DNA of 64,000 nt from Deltaproteobacteria bacterium (GTDB lineage Bacteria > Myxococcota_A > Polyangia > Haliangiales > Haliangiaceae). The notes beneath the pieces were generated by a model. It had not been told where the DNA came from, searched no databases, and was given only the letters and a program-made list of their open reading frames with translations. Every line of letters begins with the position of its first letter. Position 1 is the first letter of the stretch. The DNA is taken from contig JAHDIH010000004.1 of assembly GCA_020630875.1 (NCBI GenBank), positions 369,500 through 433,499 on the forward strand. Reading direction: 5' to 3'. Below, piece after piece: positions 38,979 to 48,230 of this stretch. The translations under genes were made by a program, and so were the position numbers.

Positions 38979-40560
38979 TTTCTTCGAGTCGAATGATCTC
39001 TGAGCGATCAAACACCACTCGCACTCGCTTGATCATGGGAGCCACTGATTCTTTAGCGTGCCTAAAAACCATGACCAAATTGATATGATAAACCTTTCGG
39101 TATTTTTTTCGGATTATCTTGTCTTGCGATTCATCGAAGTAAGGAAGCTTAGTCTTTGGATCGTCTGCGTGCTCCAACATTCGAGCGAGTGAAAAACGGA
39201 TGATATCATTGATTTCATGTTGGTCTGTTTTTAGACGGTCAATGGTCTCATCTCCAGAAAGTCGAATTTCCTTTTCATAGCGAATGATCTGCTCCGGCTT
39301 TGCTTCGTCTTCTACCGTGTTGTCCGTGTCGCCACGCCGTGCCTCTAAAACATCGGCTGGAAGGCTGCTGTGTTTGACGTAGTTCATCGCCTCTCTGCAC
39401 AAACCCAAATTTTTTCCTGAAATAGGATCTCTAATTTTCACGCTGTGATCGAATAGCACCTTTGTAAGTTTCTTGGCCCAAAGACGTTTCAGCCAGTCCT
39501 TAATGCGATCTTTCAGCATATAGATGACAATGGCAGCCACCACGAATGCTGCGGTGTTTGTCACGTACCATCGGCTGCTCCAAATTGTAGCAAGTACAGT
39601 AAATAGCATCGCAATACCTGCTGCAATTGCGGCGCCAACATCTTGCAACCCCGCCCCTTCTTTTTCTTTCTTAATTTCGAGCCACAGAACGCTGGTTACA
39701 AACTTCTTTAATTTCCCAATCCGGTAAAGAAAATACTCATCGTCCGGGTCAACGTATCGCTCGCTAAGATAGGATACGTTTTCTCGATACTCTCGTTCGC
39801 CAATCAAGAGATCAACGACTTTCACGCGCTCTTTGGCAAGCTGGTTATCAATTCCATGTTCGTCCATTACTTCAAGAAGAGACGCGATCTTCAGTTCGGT
39901 AGTTACAGATATGAACTCGTCAATATACTGATAAGTGTCGCGAACGGTCGCCGGCACTCTACGACCGTTTGCCTCACTTCGCATACTCCTGAAGTTTTCG
40001 AGGAATGCACGAACCGCTTCTACAAACTTTCCGAGTTGCTCCGTCAAATCACGCGCACTTTCTATCGCGCCTGATGCTTTGATAGATTCGAAACTTTCTT
40101 GCATATGTACGACGTGATCTCTGAGTTGCGATCGATAGATGCAAGCAAACATCCGTGCCTCACGGCTAAATTCATCGACTTTCTCATTCCCGATCTTTCC
40201 GCTAGCGAAACTGCGGACAAGTTTTTCAATGCTTGCTAAAGGACCATCTTCCAAACTGGACAAATTTCGGAGTGCAGAAGAAGGAGTCTTAAATCGAATG
40301 TACGCCTGCACATCGCGGTAAAAATGACTTGAGGAGTAGGTAGAACTGTTTATTCCAAGAGAGCTTGGAATAAAGAAATAACTTTCAACTCTATAGCGGT
40401 TCGTCTCACCAGAGCGAATGGCGTAGTCCAATTTCACTTCAAAGTGCTTGCTGTCGTGGACGCCTATCCGGCTATCGATCAAGTCTTCTATTAGTATGTC
40501 AGACGAAACAAACTCCCTTATATCCCTGTATCGGACTTTTGCAAGACCGACAATTTTCAA
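38965..40560 (-). CDS. Unknown protein with paired central membrane helices
   Basis: 531 residues from TTG 40560 (no in-frame ATG upstream). The first 300 residues look helical and soluble. Two membrane helices lie at about 306-327 and 332-349. A charged 180-residue C-terminal part follows (KDRIKDWLKRLWAKKLTK, and a His-containing YHINLVMVFRH strand). No named domain recognised. No signal peptide. It lies beside, and divergent from, the polysaccharide cluster, but nothing links it to that function. Confidence 0.72.
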   Translation of the reverse strand: MKIVGLAKVRYRDIREFVSSDILIEDLIDSRIGVHDSKHFEVKLDYAIRSGETNRYRVESYFFIPSSLGINSSTYSSSHFYRDVQAYIRFKTPSSALRNLSSLEDGPLASIEKLVRSFASGKIGNEKVDEFSREARMFACIYRSQLRDHVVHMQESFESIKASGAIESARDLTEQLGKFVEAVRAFLENFRSMRSEANGRRVPATVRDTYQYIDEFISVTTELKIASLLEVMDEHGIDNQLAKERVKVVDLLIGEREYRENVSYLSERYVDPDDEYFLYRIGKLKKFVTSVLWLEIKKEKEGAGLQDVGAAIAAGIAMLFTVLATIWSSRWYVTNTAAFVVAAIVIYMLKDRIKDWLKRLWAKKLTKVLFDHSVKIRDPISGKNLGLCREAMNYVKHSSLPADVLEARRGDTDNTVEDEAKPEQIIRYEKEIRLSGDETIDRLKTDQHEINDIIRFSLARMLEHADDPKTKLPYFDESQDKIIRKKYRKVYHINLVMVFRHAKESVAPMIKRVRVVFDRSEIIRLEEINSR

Positions 40561-40667
40561 TCATACCATAGATTATCCCTACTTACGCAGTCTATAGTGT
40601 TCGAGATGAGCCGATCCTCGAGCCAGCCTTACTTTTTACGAGAATTTTGCGGTAAATCGGACTGCAA

Positions 40668-41882
40668 ATGACCTCAAGGACGCTCAACTTACGGAGTAAC
40701 ATGCTCTGGAACACCTTCGGAATGATTTGCTACGCGGCATCTCAATGGCTGATCCTAAAAGCGCTTGAGGCGATCCTGAACTTATCTGCAGCCGGACAAT
40801 ACACGGTCGCATTAGCAGTAGTCTCTCCCATTTTGATGTTTACAAATTTGCAGTTGCGCTCTGTGCAAGCGGTAGATGTGGAGAACAACTGGGCCTTTGC
40901 CGACTTCCGAAAACTAAGATTGCAAAGCTTGGGATTCGCAACCATTGTCGCACTTCCCATCCTGCTAATGGTCAGCTCAACCGCTACTTACCTATTGACC
41001 ACGCTCGCAGTTCTATTAGCGAAAATCATAGAGTCTCTTTCTGACCTTTTTTACGGCGTACTTCAGAAAAATGAAAGATTGGACATTGTAGCGAAGTCTA
41101 TGATTCTCCGAGGTGTTGGCGGCATCTTGATTTTGGCGCTGTCATTATACTACAGCCGTTCGCTACCAGTCGGACTTTTCGCTCTTGCTGCCTGGTGGGT
41201 CGTGGTGTTGTTTCTATGGGATAGACGCCAAGCAAAGCAATTCATCGCCGAAGCCAAGAGCGAAAAATCGCGCGAACTATTAAAAAACACTATTGCGCTT
41301 GGAGGCTCAAAGTCAGTAGGAGCTTTGGCCGTAAACATACCTGTCTATTTCCTAGAGTTTTACTACTCCGACGACGTGGTTGGAGTTTATGGACTACTGT
41401 TTTACTTGGCTATTGGTGTCACCACGATATTTAATGCCATTGGGCAAGCACTGTCACCGAGACTTGCAGCCACTCTCGTTGAATCGAAAAGTGGTTTCCT
41501 GCGCAGTGTTTACAAATTCGCCTTATTTGCGATAGTAACCGGCCTGCTCGCTATAGCGTTTTCAATAGTAGTGGGAGGACCATTTTTGGAACTGCTCTAT
41601 GGTGCTAACCTTCGGCCCTACACCCAAGAACTCCTTTGGGTTTGTATCGGTTTGGGCGTAGCCAATCTCGCAACCACTGGCAACTACGGGCTGCTTGCCG
41701 CGAAAGCGTTTAACAGCCAATTATTCATATACTTACTGCTTTGCGCGGTCACTACCGCGTCCTGCGTGCTGTTGGTCCCTCGCTATGAGGTGATAGGAGC
41801 TCTGCAAGTCATTGCTATCAATGGAGTTGTACATACTATCGTCGGTTTTGGGTTGCTGCACCGTCGAGTTTCGAATCTCTAA
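40668..41882 (+). CDS. Wzx-like polysaccharide flippase
   Basis: 404 residues with about 12 membrane helices and the N-terminal LRSNMLWNTFGMICYAASQW typical of O-antigen flippases of the MOP/MATE superfamily. Predicted to move lipid-linked oligosaccharide across the inner membrane. First gene of the plus-strand half of the polysaccharide cluster, followed by the polymerase-like gene. Confidence 0.85.
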   Translation: MTSRTLNLRSNMLWNTFGMICYAASQWLILKALEAILNLSAAGQYTVALAVVSPILMFTNLQLRSVQAVDVENNWAFADFRKLRLQSLGFATIVALPILLMVSSTATYLLTTLAVLLAKIIESLSDLFYGVLQKNERLDIVAKSMILRGVGGILILALSLYYSRSLPVGLFALAAWWVVVLFLWDRRQAKQFIAEAKSEKSRELLKNTIALGGSKSVGALAVNIPVYFLEFYYSDDVVGVYGLLFYLAIGVTTIFNAIGQALSPRLAATLVESKSGFLRSVYKFALFAIVTGLLAIAFSIVVGGPFLELLYGANLRPYTQELLWVCIGLGVANLATTGNYGLLAAKAFNSQLFIYLLLCAVTTASCVLLVPRYEVIGALQVIAINGVVHTIVGFGLLHRRVSNL

Positions 41883-41939
41883 ATTCGCTGCTTGCACCGT
41901 TGCCATCCCTGAATGTACATTTCGCTGGAAGTTACTCTT

Positions 41940-43379
41940 ATGAATTCCACCCTCAACAAGAAAGAATATCTCGTATATTTTTTTCTGGCTACCTCGATAT
42001 TTTGGGTGCTGATAGCAAGAAACAATGAGCTTTTTCATTGGTCGACTCTCGCTTTGTACGCTTGCGCGCTCGTAGTTGGTGCCGAGTTTGTTTCTTGGTT
42101 CCGCGGAGACTTTAGTATTTTCGACCCAAAAGGCTTGGTTGCTTTTCTTGGCCTGCACTTGTTTGTCATAGCACCACTTTTGGTTGTGTCAGGTGACTAC
42201 GTTCAAGATCACCGATTGGCCCCACCCGACTGGAAACCATGGATCGGCGAGCTGGCGTTCTTCAACGCCATTGGCCTATTCATTGTTCACAAACTTTCTC
42301 ATATTTCTACTCCTACCAAGTCGACAATAAGATGGACGTTTGCCACCAAAAGAGCCGTTCCCATTCTCATGGTAGCTTTTGGACTTTCGCTCGTGTCACA
42401 AGTTGCGGTGTGGAGACTGTCCGGCGGCCTAACCACCATTGAGCGCGTTCAAGGACTAGGTTCCAGCTATATATTTCAGATGTTTGGATCGCTAACACCT
42501 TTCATCGGACTTCTTCTCGTGCTGAACTTGAACCGCAGCGATGAAGGTCGATCTCGAACCTCTGCTTTTGCGATCATTGTCGTACTGTCCCTTCTAAGTT
42601 TCTTTATCGACGGCCTCCGCGGATCAAGATCTTCTTTTCTCTATTCAGTATTTCTTTTATTGGGCGGTGTGCACTTTTTCTGGCGTCCAATTCCTAACCG
42701 CTATTTTCTCTACATGCTCGTGCCAGCATTTCTTTTCCTCTATCTATATGGTTTTTACAAACATTACGGAAGCGATGTTGTCTTGCGATACCAACAGGGC
42801 TACAGCGTTGACGATCTATCTAGCAACTCAAAGAGAAATTTCAAACACGTCCTCATCGGAGATATGAGTAGAACCGACGTGCAAGCCATACTTCTTTGGC
42901 GCGCAGACAAAATGGAATACGAAAAACGCTGGGGCAAAACCTACGCCAACAGCGCCCTTGCGGTACTGCTTCCGAAGTCTATTTTCGACTACGGAAAGTG
43001 TATGGAGAAATCCGTTGCCGGGGGCGAACTTCTGTACGGTACAAAGTCTCGCAGCATTTGCCCAACGAGGATTTACGGCCTTCTTGGAGAATCAATCCTA
43101 AACTTCGGAAAGTGGGGAATCATTCCTCTTTTTATTGTCTATGGGCTTCTCCTTAGGTTCATTCGAAAACTTTTCCTGTCCTTTCATCCCAAAGACCTAA
43201 GGCTTCTTCTAGCCCCTGTCATTACCATTGCCATGATCTCCGCTTTGGCCAACGACGTCGATAACACCTTGTTTCTACTGGTCACAAAAGCAGCCATCCC
43301 CATTGCGATAATCGCTGCCATCCGTAAACGAGAGACAATTGCCCCACACTATCCTGCGGTTACGCAATTAGATAATTGA
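41940..43379 (+). CDS. Wzy-like O-antigen polymerase
   Basis: 479 residues from ATG 41940, placed after GGAAG; ATG 41913 is in frame but gives a polar head. About 12 membrane helices with a large loop containing the GLRGSR motif and, later, GGELLYGTKSRS and YGLLGESILNFG, as in O-antigen polysaccharide polymerase (Wzy) families. It would polymerise repeat units in the periplasm together with the Wzz-like protein at 45967-48168. Assignment is by topology and context. Confidence 0.8.
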   Translation: MNSTLNKKEYLVYFFLATSIFWVLIARNNELFHWSTLALYACALVVGAEFVSWFRGDFSIFDPKGLVAFLGLHLFVIAPLLVVSGDYVQDHRLAPPDWKPWIGELAFFNAIGLFIVHKLSHISTPTKSTIRWTFATKRAVPILMVAFGLSLVSQVAVWRLSGGLTTIERVQGLGSSYIFQMFGSLTPFIGLLLVLNLNRSDEGRSRTSAFAIIVVLSLLSFFIDGLRGSRSSFLYSVFLLLGGVHFFWRPIPNRYFLYMLVPAFLFLYLYGFYKHYGSDVVLRYQQGYSVDDLSSNSKRNFKHVLIGDMSRTDVQAILLWRADKMEYEKRWGKTYANSALAVLLPKSIFDYGKCMEKSVAGGELLYGTKSRSICPTRIYGLLGESILNFGKWGIIPLFIVYGLLLRFIRKLFLSFHPKDLRLLLAPVITIAMISALANDVDNTLFLLVTKAAIPIAIIAAIRKRETIAPHYPAVTQLDN

Positions 43380-43411
43380 CAGTACCTTGCCAAACAATCA
43401 TCATCCCGGTG

Positions 43412-44077
43412 ATGTCCGAAGATTCGCACTATACTAAAAATGCCGGCGCAGAATACTTTTCGCAACGTACTCACTGCAGAAGCAGCTACGCACAAAGGGA
43501 CTCTGCCCAGCTTCTAATTCCGTACTTAAAGGGCCACGACACCGTCCTAGACTTTGGATGTGGTACCGGTGGAATTATCTCGCTTATTCCCTGCAATAAG
43601 CGTATCGGAATCGAGATCAACGAGTCCGCGAGCGCTGAAGCTAGTAGTAAAGGTATAGAAATGCATACCGACATTCGCAACGTCGCTGACAACAGCGTGG
43701 ATGCCGCGATGACCCATCATGCGATCGAGCACGTGGTCGAACCTTTCTCAATTCTTAAAGAAGTTCACCGCGTACTCAAACCCGGCGGAAAATTTGTAGT
43801 TGTCGTGCCGGCAGAAGAACCGCGAGCTGCTGGCTGCAAAGACTGGCAAGAAAATATTGAGCAACATCTTTACTCCTGGAATCCGCGCACGATGGGGAAC
43901 TTGCTGGTCGTGGCAGGATTCAATCTCGAAGACGCTTACGTCGCTGATGGTGGCGCCTCTCGCTACTTGGCCCCACTTGAAAAAATGGGGCCTCTACACA
44001 AAGGTGCAAAGGTCATTTACGCGTGGGCCCGATCAAGATGGCAAACCGTATGCGTTGCTCAAAAGCCAGCTAGCTAA
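43412..44077 (+). CDS. Class I SAM-dependent methyltransferase
   Basis: 221 residues from ATG 43412 (TTG 43376 adds 12 residues overlapping the upstream stop). SAM motif I VLDFGCGTGGI, the acidic end of strand 2 (IGIEIN), and HHAIEHVVEPFSILKEVHRVLKPGG of the UbiE/methyltransf_11 type. Located in the polysaccharide cluster, so sugar or lipid-linked glycan methylation is plausible. Its stop overlaps the convergent epimerase gene by four bases. Confidence 0.9.
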   Translation: MSEDSHYTKNAGAEYFSQRTHCRSSYAQRDSAQLLIPYLKGHDTVLDFGCGTGGIISLIPCNKRIGIEINESASAEASSKGIEMHTDIRNVADNSVDAAMTHHAIEHVVEPFSILKEVHRVLKPGGKFVVVVPAEEPRAAGCKDWQENIEQHLYSWNPRTMGNLLVVAGFNLEDAYVADGGASRYLAPLEKMGPLHKGAKVIYAWARSRWQTVCVAQKPAS

Positions 44078-45963
44078 ACTTTAAGATCCGCTCCGGCTCC
44101 TTCGCCTGGTCCGGAATGGTATCCAATTTGTAGGTCTTTGATTGCGTCACGAAGTCCTTTGGGATTGTTGTTTTTTACGAACACAAGCTTTTCTAAAAAC
44201 TGTTCTACGTCGAATGGTGACGTATCAACTTTGGCGTGCATAACTTTACGTAACTTAGTGTTTGCCATAGTTTCATTGTCGGCTTGAAGTTCCTCGAACA
44301 GTTTTTCTCCAGGACGAATGCCCGTAATCTTAATTTCAACCGTATCTTCTGAGGCTCCAGACAATCTAATCATTTGCTTGGCCAAGTCGAGAATACGTAC
44401 GGGCGCTCCCATGTCTAACATAAACACGTCACCGTTTCCGCCGAGCGTGCCGGCCTGAATAACTAAGTTGGCTGCTTCTGGTATTGTCATGAAATACCGG
44501 GTAGCGTCCCGGTGAGTAACCGTAACCGGTCCACCTTTGCGAATCTGGTCACGAAAAATTCCTACCACACTGCCGCGGCTCCCCAACACGTTGCCAAACC
44601 GGACGCACGAAAAGTCTACGTCGCTTTTGCTTGCCAACTCACGCACCGTCATTTCTGCAATTCGTTTGGTAGCCCCCATGATACTAGTGGGTCGAACCGC
44701 CTTATCGGTTGACACCAACACGAAACGTTTACTTTGATACTTGTCAGCTAACATAGCGACATTTCTTGTTCCGCCAATGTTGTTGTGGACCGCGTGCATC
44801 GGAAACTTTTCCATCAGCGGGACGTGTTTGTAGGCTGCTGCATGAAACACCGAATCCGGTTTGTGCTTTTTGAATATCGCATCCATATGCTCTTCGTCAG
44901 TAATGTCTGCGAGCATTTGAACGACGATGGGACCGAAGGATTTGGACAGTTCTCTTCCAATTTCAAAGAGATTGGTTTCATCTCGTTCGACTAAAATCAG
45001 CTGCGATGGTTCAAGCTGTGCCAGTTGACGGCAAAGCTCGGAGCCGATGGAGCCTCCTGCGCCGGTTACCATAATGCAATCACCACGATAAACGTCTGCT
45101 AAGTCATCCATTGTAAGAGAAGGCGGTATCGGCTGACGATTTAAGATGTCTTCGATTCGGATTTCGCGTAGGGACGTTTTTGATTGTTGTCCGCCGGTAG
45201 AACGTTTCGAACGTAGCTGGAACGGTTGCGCTGCGGTTCTGACCCTAGCGCCTGTCTCGCTGCATTTGTCTAGTACCTCCCAAACTTCTTTCGAAGAAAG
45301 CGCCGAGTCGGCTACGATTACTTCAGTAGCTCCCATCTTCCGAATCACATCGACAAGATTTCCTCGGGTTCCTAAAATAGGTATTCCGTGAACTTTCATG
45401 TCCCTTCGCTCAGGATTGTCGTCAATGAAACCAATAGGGTTTATTTCAAGCTCATCGTTTTTCAATGCTTCTCGAGCGATTGTGGTTCCCGTATCAGTAG
45501 CCCCGATAATTAGCGCCAGCTCGCCGCCCCTCACTTTGTGGGCACGACGTTCTTCTATAATTCGAGGCAGAAATCTTACGGCTACCATCCCGAACGCACA
45601 AAGGCACATGTCGATGAAGATGATACCGAAAGACATCATCAGGAAGTCGGCCGCTTGATAGAGCGTAAACCTGACAAGGGCCAATACCAGCGACACCGCG
45701 CCGATTGATATCAAAACCTGCAGTGCATCCCTAAGCGCCATATAGCGCCATACAACACGGTAGAGGCCAAGTCGCCAATTAACCATCACTCGGATAATTG
45801 CAATCGCCGGCAACAAAACCAGAAGCTGCCGGAAGTGTTGCCCAGGAATACCACCCTCAAATCGTGCGATGTACGCTGCCATGAGTGCGGCACAAGCAAT
45901 GAAGAAGTCAATAAATACCATGGTGCTTCGGCCGAGGGGCCTAGCGCGATTCTTGGAAGTCAT
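44074..45963 (-). CDS. FlaA1/CapD/WbpM-type nucleotide-sugar dehydratase-epimerase
   Basis: 629 residues. Four N-terminal membrane helices (about 15-125), a first Rossmann domain (about 147-255), then the catalytic SDR domain with NAD motif GAGGSIGSEL (301-310) and the TDKAVRPTSIMGATKR active-site region where Met replaces the usual SDR Tyr, as in this family. Members make UDP-4-keto-6-deoxy sugars (4,6-dehydration, some with 5-epimerisation) for polysaccharide or glycan synthesis. It starts three bases after the Wzc-like gene ends. Confidence 0.94.
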   Translation of the reverse strand: MTSKNRARPLGRSTMVFIDFFIACAALMAAYIARFEGGIPGQHFRQLLVLLPAIAIIRVMVNWRLGLYRVVWRYMALRDALQVLISIGAVSLVLALVRFTLYQAADFLMMSFGIIFIDMCLCAFGMVAVRFLPRIIEERRAHKVRGGELALIIGATDTGTTIAREALKNDELEINPIGFIDDNPERRDMKVHGIPILGTRGNLVDVIRKMGATEVIVADSALSSKEVWEVLDKCSETGARVRTAAQPFQLRSKRSTGGQQSKTSLREIRIEDILNRQPIPPSLTMDDLADVYRGDCIMVTGAGGSIGSELCRQLAQLEPSQLILVERDETNLFEIGRELSKSFGPIVVQMLADITDEEHMDAIFKKHKPDSVFHAAAYKHVPLMEKFPMHAVHNNIGGTRNVAMLADKYQSKRFVLVSTDKAVRPTSIMGATKRIAEMTVRELASKSDVDFSCVRFGNVLGSRGSVVGIFRDQIRKGGPVTVTHRDATRYFMTIPEAANLVIQAGTLGGNGDVFMLDMGAPVRILDLAKQMIRLSGASEDTVEIKITGIRPGEKLFEELQADNETMANTKLRKVMHAKVDTSPFDVEQFLEKLVFVKNNNPKGLRDAIKDLQIGYHSGPGEGAGADLKV

Positions 45964-45966
45964 CTT

Positions 45967-48168
45967 TTATGCTGCCTTGTTCTTTGGTGTCTCTTCGTCG
46001 GAACCATACCCGTATTGATAGTAGTAGTATCCGTAACGTTTTTTGTTTACGTCGATTTTATTGAGCACGGTGCCGACGATTCTCGCATCAACGTCTTTAA
46101 GCGCTTTGGCCGCTTGACCAATTTCGTTGATAATACTGTTGCCGGCTTGAGCAACAAGAAGTACGCCATCTGACGATTTACTTATGATCACCGCGTCTGT
46201 AACCGGTAGCACCGGAGGTGTGTCTAAGATGATTGTGTCGTATCTTTTGCGCAACTGAGCGAGTAGTTCGTTAAATCGTTTTGACAAAAGCAGTTCTGCG
46301 GGATTCGGCGGCTGAGGGCCGCAAGGTAACACATCTAAATTGGGTACCCCAGACGCCTTAATGGACTCTTCTAAAGTAGAGCTACCGACCAGCAACGTGG
46401 AAAGGCCCAATTTTCGGTCCACCGAAAGAGAACGATGAAGTCTCGGACGTCTCATATCAGAGTCGATAATAAGGACCCTCTGACCGCTCTGCGCCATGAT
46501 CGTAGAGAGGTAAATGGACATGGTAGTCTTGCCCTCGCGAGGACGAGCACTGGAAACCGCAAGCACCTGAAGTTTTTTGTCCGTAGCACTAAACAACAGA
46601 TTGGTTCTAATTGCTCGGCAGCACTCTGCAATATGAGACGCAGGGTTCTCGTGGACGTACAGGTCACGCTGTCCGAGTTGTTGTTCGTCCGCGTCAATGT
46701 CTCCGATACCGGGAACAACTCCAAGAAGGGCGACTCCTGTTGCTTGTTCTAAATCCTCAGCAGATTTTACCCGACGATCAAGGAAGTCTAAGAGCAACGC
46801 GACGCCAAACCCAATGCCACTAAACAAAAAGAGTGCAAGGAACATGTTTACCACGGGACGCGGATAGACTTGTACGGCAACACGAGCACGGTTGTGGGGC
46901 TTTATGTTCGTTCTTGTATTTCGTCCTGAGATTCCAGTGGTGCTGATTCGAGAAAGCAAAAGTGTCTTGTTTTCGATTAAGTTTTTGCGTTTTTGCTCCA
47001 GCACGACGTACCCCACGCGCTTACGATCAAAGTCGATTTCTTCTTTGCGAAGTGATGCAAGCTCGTCGGAAAACTTTCGTACGTTGGCCGCAGCCAGTTT
47101 GTAGCGCTGATCCACTTCATTGGAGAGAAGCTTCGCTTCCGTGGTCAGCATACGCTTTACTTCGGAAACTTTTTTTGTCTGCTCTTTCATCTCGTGAGAC
47201 TTAGGCCCAAACTCTTGACTTAGTTCGACAAGTTTGCGTTTCTCTTCGAAGTATTGCTCTTTGAGGTTGTTTGCAATACTCGTCCTTTCAAGTAGTCCGA
47301 AGATTGGAGAACTAATGACATCTCGCTTTTCAAGTTGACGTACCTGCGCGCGAAGCGTTGCAAGTTCTTTACGCTTAGCCTCCGCTTTACTTAGAGCGTC
47401 AGAGTAATATCCAATTCGATCTGCAAGATGACTTTTCTTTTCTTGTAGCTCGAATTCGAGTAGCCCGTTCTCTTTTCGGTAATTGTATTGTTCCGCATTG
47501 GTCTTGCCGATAAGCTCATCGAGCGACTCAAGCTCTGCGGCCAAAAACTCTTGGAGGTTGCCGCTTCCCTCAGTCTTCACCCCGCGCATGAACTGGTTGT
47601 AGGTTGCAACATGGCGGTTGGCGATGTCAGCAGCCAGAACTTTGTTCGGATGACTGACCCGGACAAAGAACACTCGACTTTCTGGATCTTGACTGACCAT
47701 GACCGACTTTTCCAATAACTCTGTGGCCTCGCGAATGCGCTGTTGCTCCTCGAGACCATCATCAGGAACGAGTCGTTTAAATATCGGTTCGAGATTCGGA
47801 GGATTGGCAATCGAGTCTTGCGCAGGAGCCTTAACCGTCCTGGTCAAAAGCTCAAAGCTCACGAGCTCGCTCAATTGAGTGTTGAAGTATTCCTGATTGG
47901 ACCAATAGTTTCCTGCGCCCAAGAAGGATACGTCATCAGCTTTGTTTCCAAGGACTCGAATCTCTTCAGGATTAATGATCAAACTCGCAGTGGCTTCGTA
48001 TACTTTCTGGCGCGTGATGGTGTAGAAATACGCAAGAATCAGACCCAGGAGTACGACTGCGAGAAAGACCCACAGCCTTTGTCTGATAATTCCCAGGTAA
48101 TGAAACACGACAGAGGGTCGTTCTTGGGCTGCCGGAGCAGTATTCTTAACCACTTGCACTGGCGGCAT
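45967..48168 (-). CDS. Wzz co-polymerase with BY-kinase domain (Wzc-like)
   Basis: 733 residues. Wzz domain with flanking membrane helices (about 33-52 and 440-460) and a long coiled-coil periplasmic part. C-terminal bacterial tyrosine kinase: Walker A SARPREGKTT (540-549), A' VLIIDSDMRRP and Walker B IILDTPPV (about 645-652). The tail has a Tyr cluster YGYYYYQYGYG (178-188 of the last 199 residues) for autophosphorylation. Controls chain length and export of polysaccharide. Confidence 0.94.
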   Translation of the reverse strand: MPPVQVVKNTAPAAQERPSVVFHYLGIIRQRLWVFLAVVLLGLILAYFYTITRQKVYEATASLIINPEEIRVLGNKADDVSFLGAGNYWSNQEYFNTQLSELVSFELLTRTVKAPAQDSIANPPNLEPIFKRLVPDDGLEEQQRIREATELLEKSVMVSQDPESRVFFVRVSHPNKVLAADIANRHVATYNQFMRGVKTEGSGNLQEFLAAELESLDELIGKTNAEQYNYRKENGLLEFELQEKKSHLADRIGYYSDALSKAEAKRKELATLRAQVRQLEKRDVISSPIFGLLERTSIANNLKEQYFEEKRKLVELSQEFGPKSHEMKEQTKKVSEVKRMLTTEAKLLSNEVDQRYKLAAANVRKFSDELASLRKEEIDFDRKRVGYVVLEQKRKNLIENKTLLLSRISTTGISGRNTRTNIKPHNRARVAVQVYPRPVVNMFLALFLFSGIGFGVALLLDFLDRRVKSAEDLEQATGVALLGVVPGIGDIDADEQQLGQRDLYVHENPASHIAECCRAIRTNLLFSATDKKLQVLAVSSARPREGKTTMSIYLSTIMAQSGQRVLIIDSDMRRPRLHRSLSVDRKLGLSTLLVGSSTLEESIKASGVPNLDVLPCGPQPPNPAELLLSKRFNELLAQLRKRYDTIILDTPPVLPVTDAVIISKSSDGVLLVAQAGNSIINEIGQAAKALKDVDARIVGTVLNKIDVNKKRYGYYYYQYGYGSDEETPKNKAA

Positions 48169-48230
48169 TATGGCATGTTCGAGACAAAGATCGGGGACTC
48201 TTTTGCCTAGTAAATCAAATAAGTTGCGAC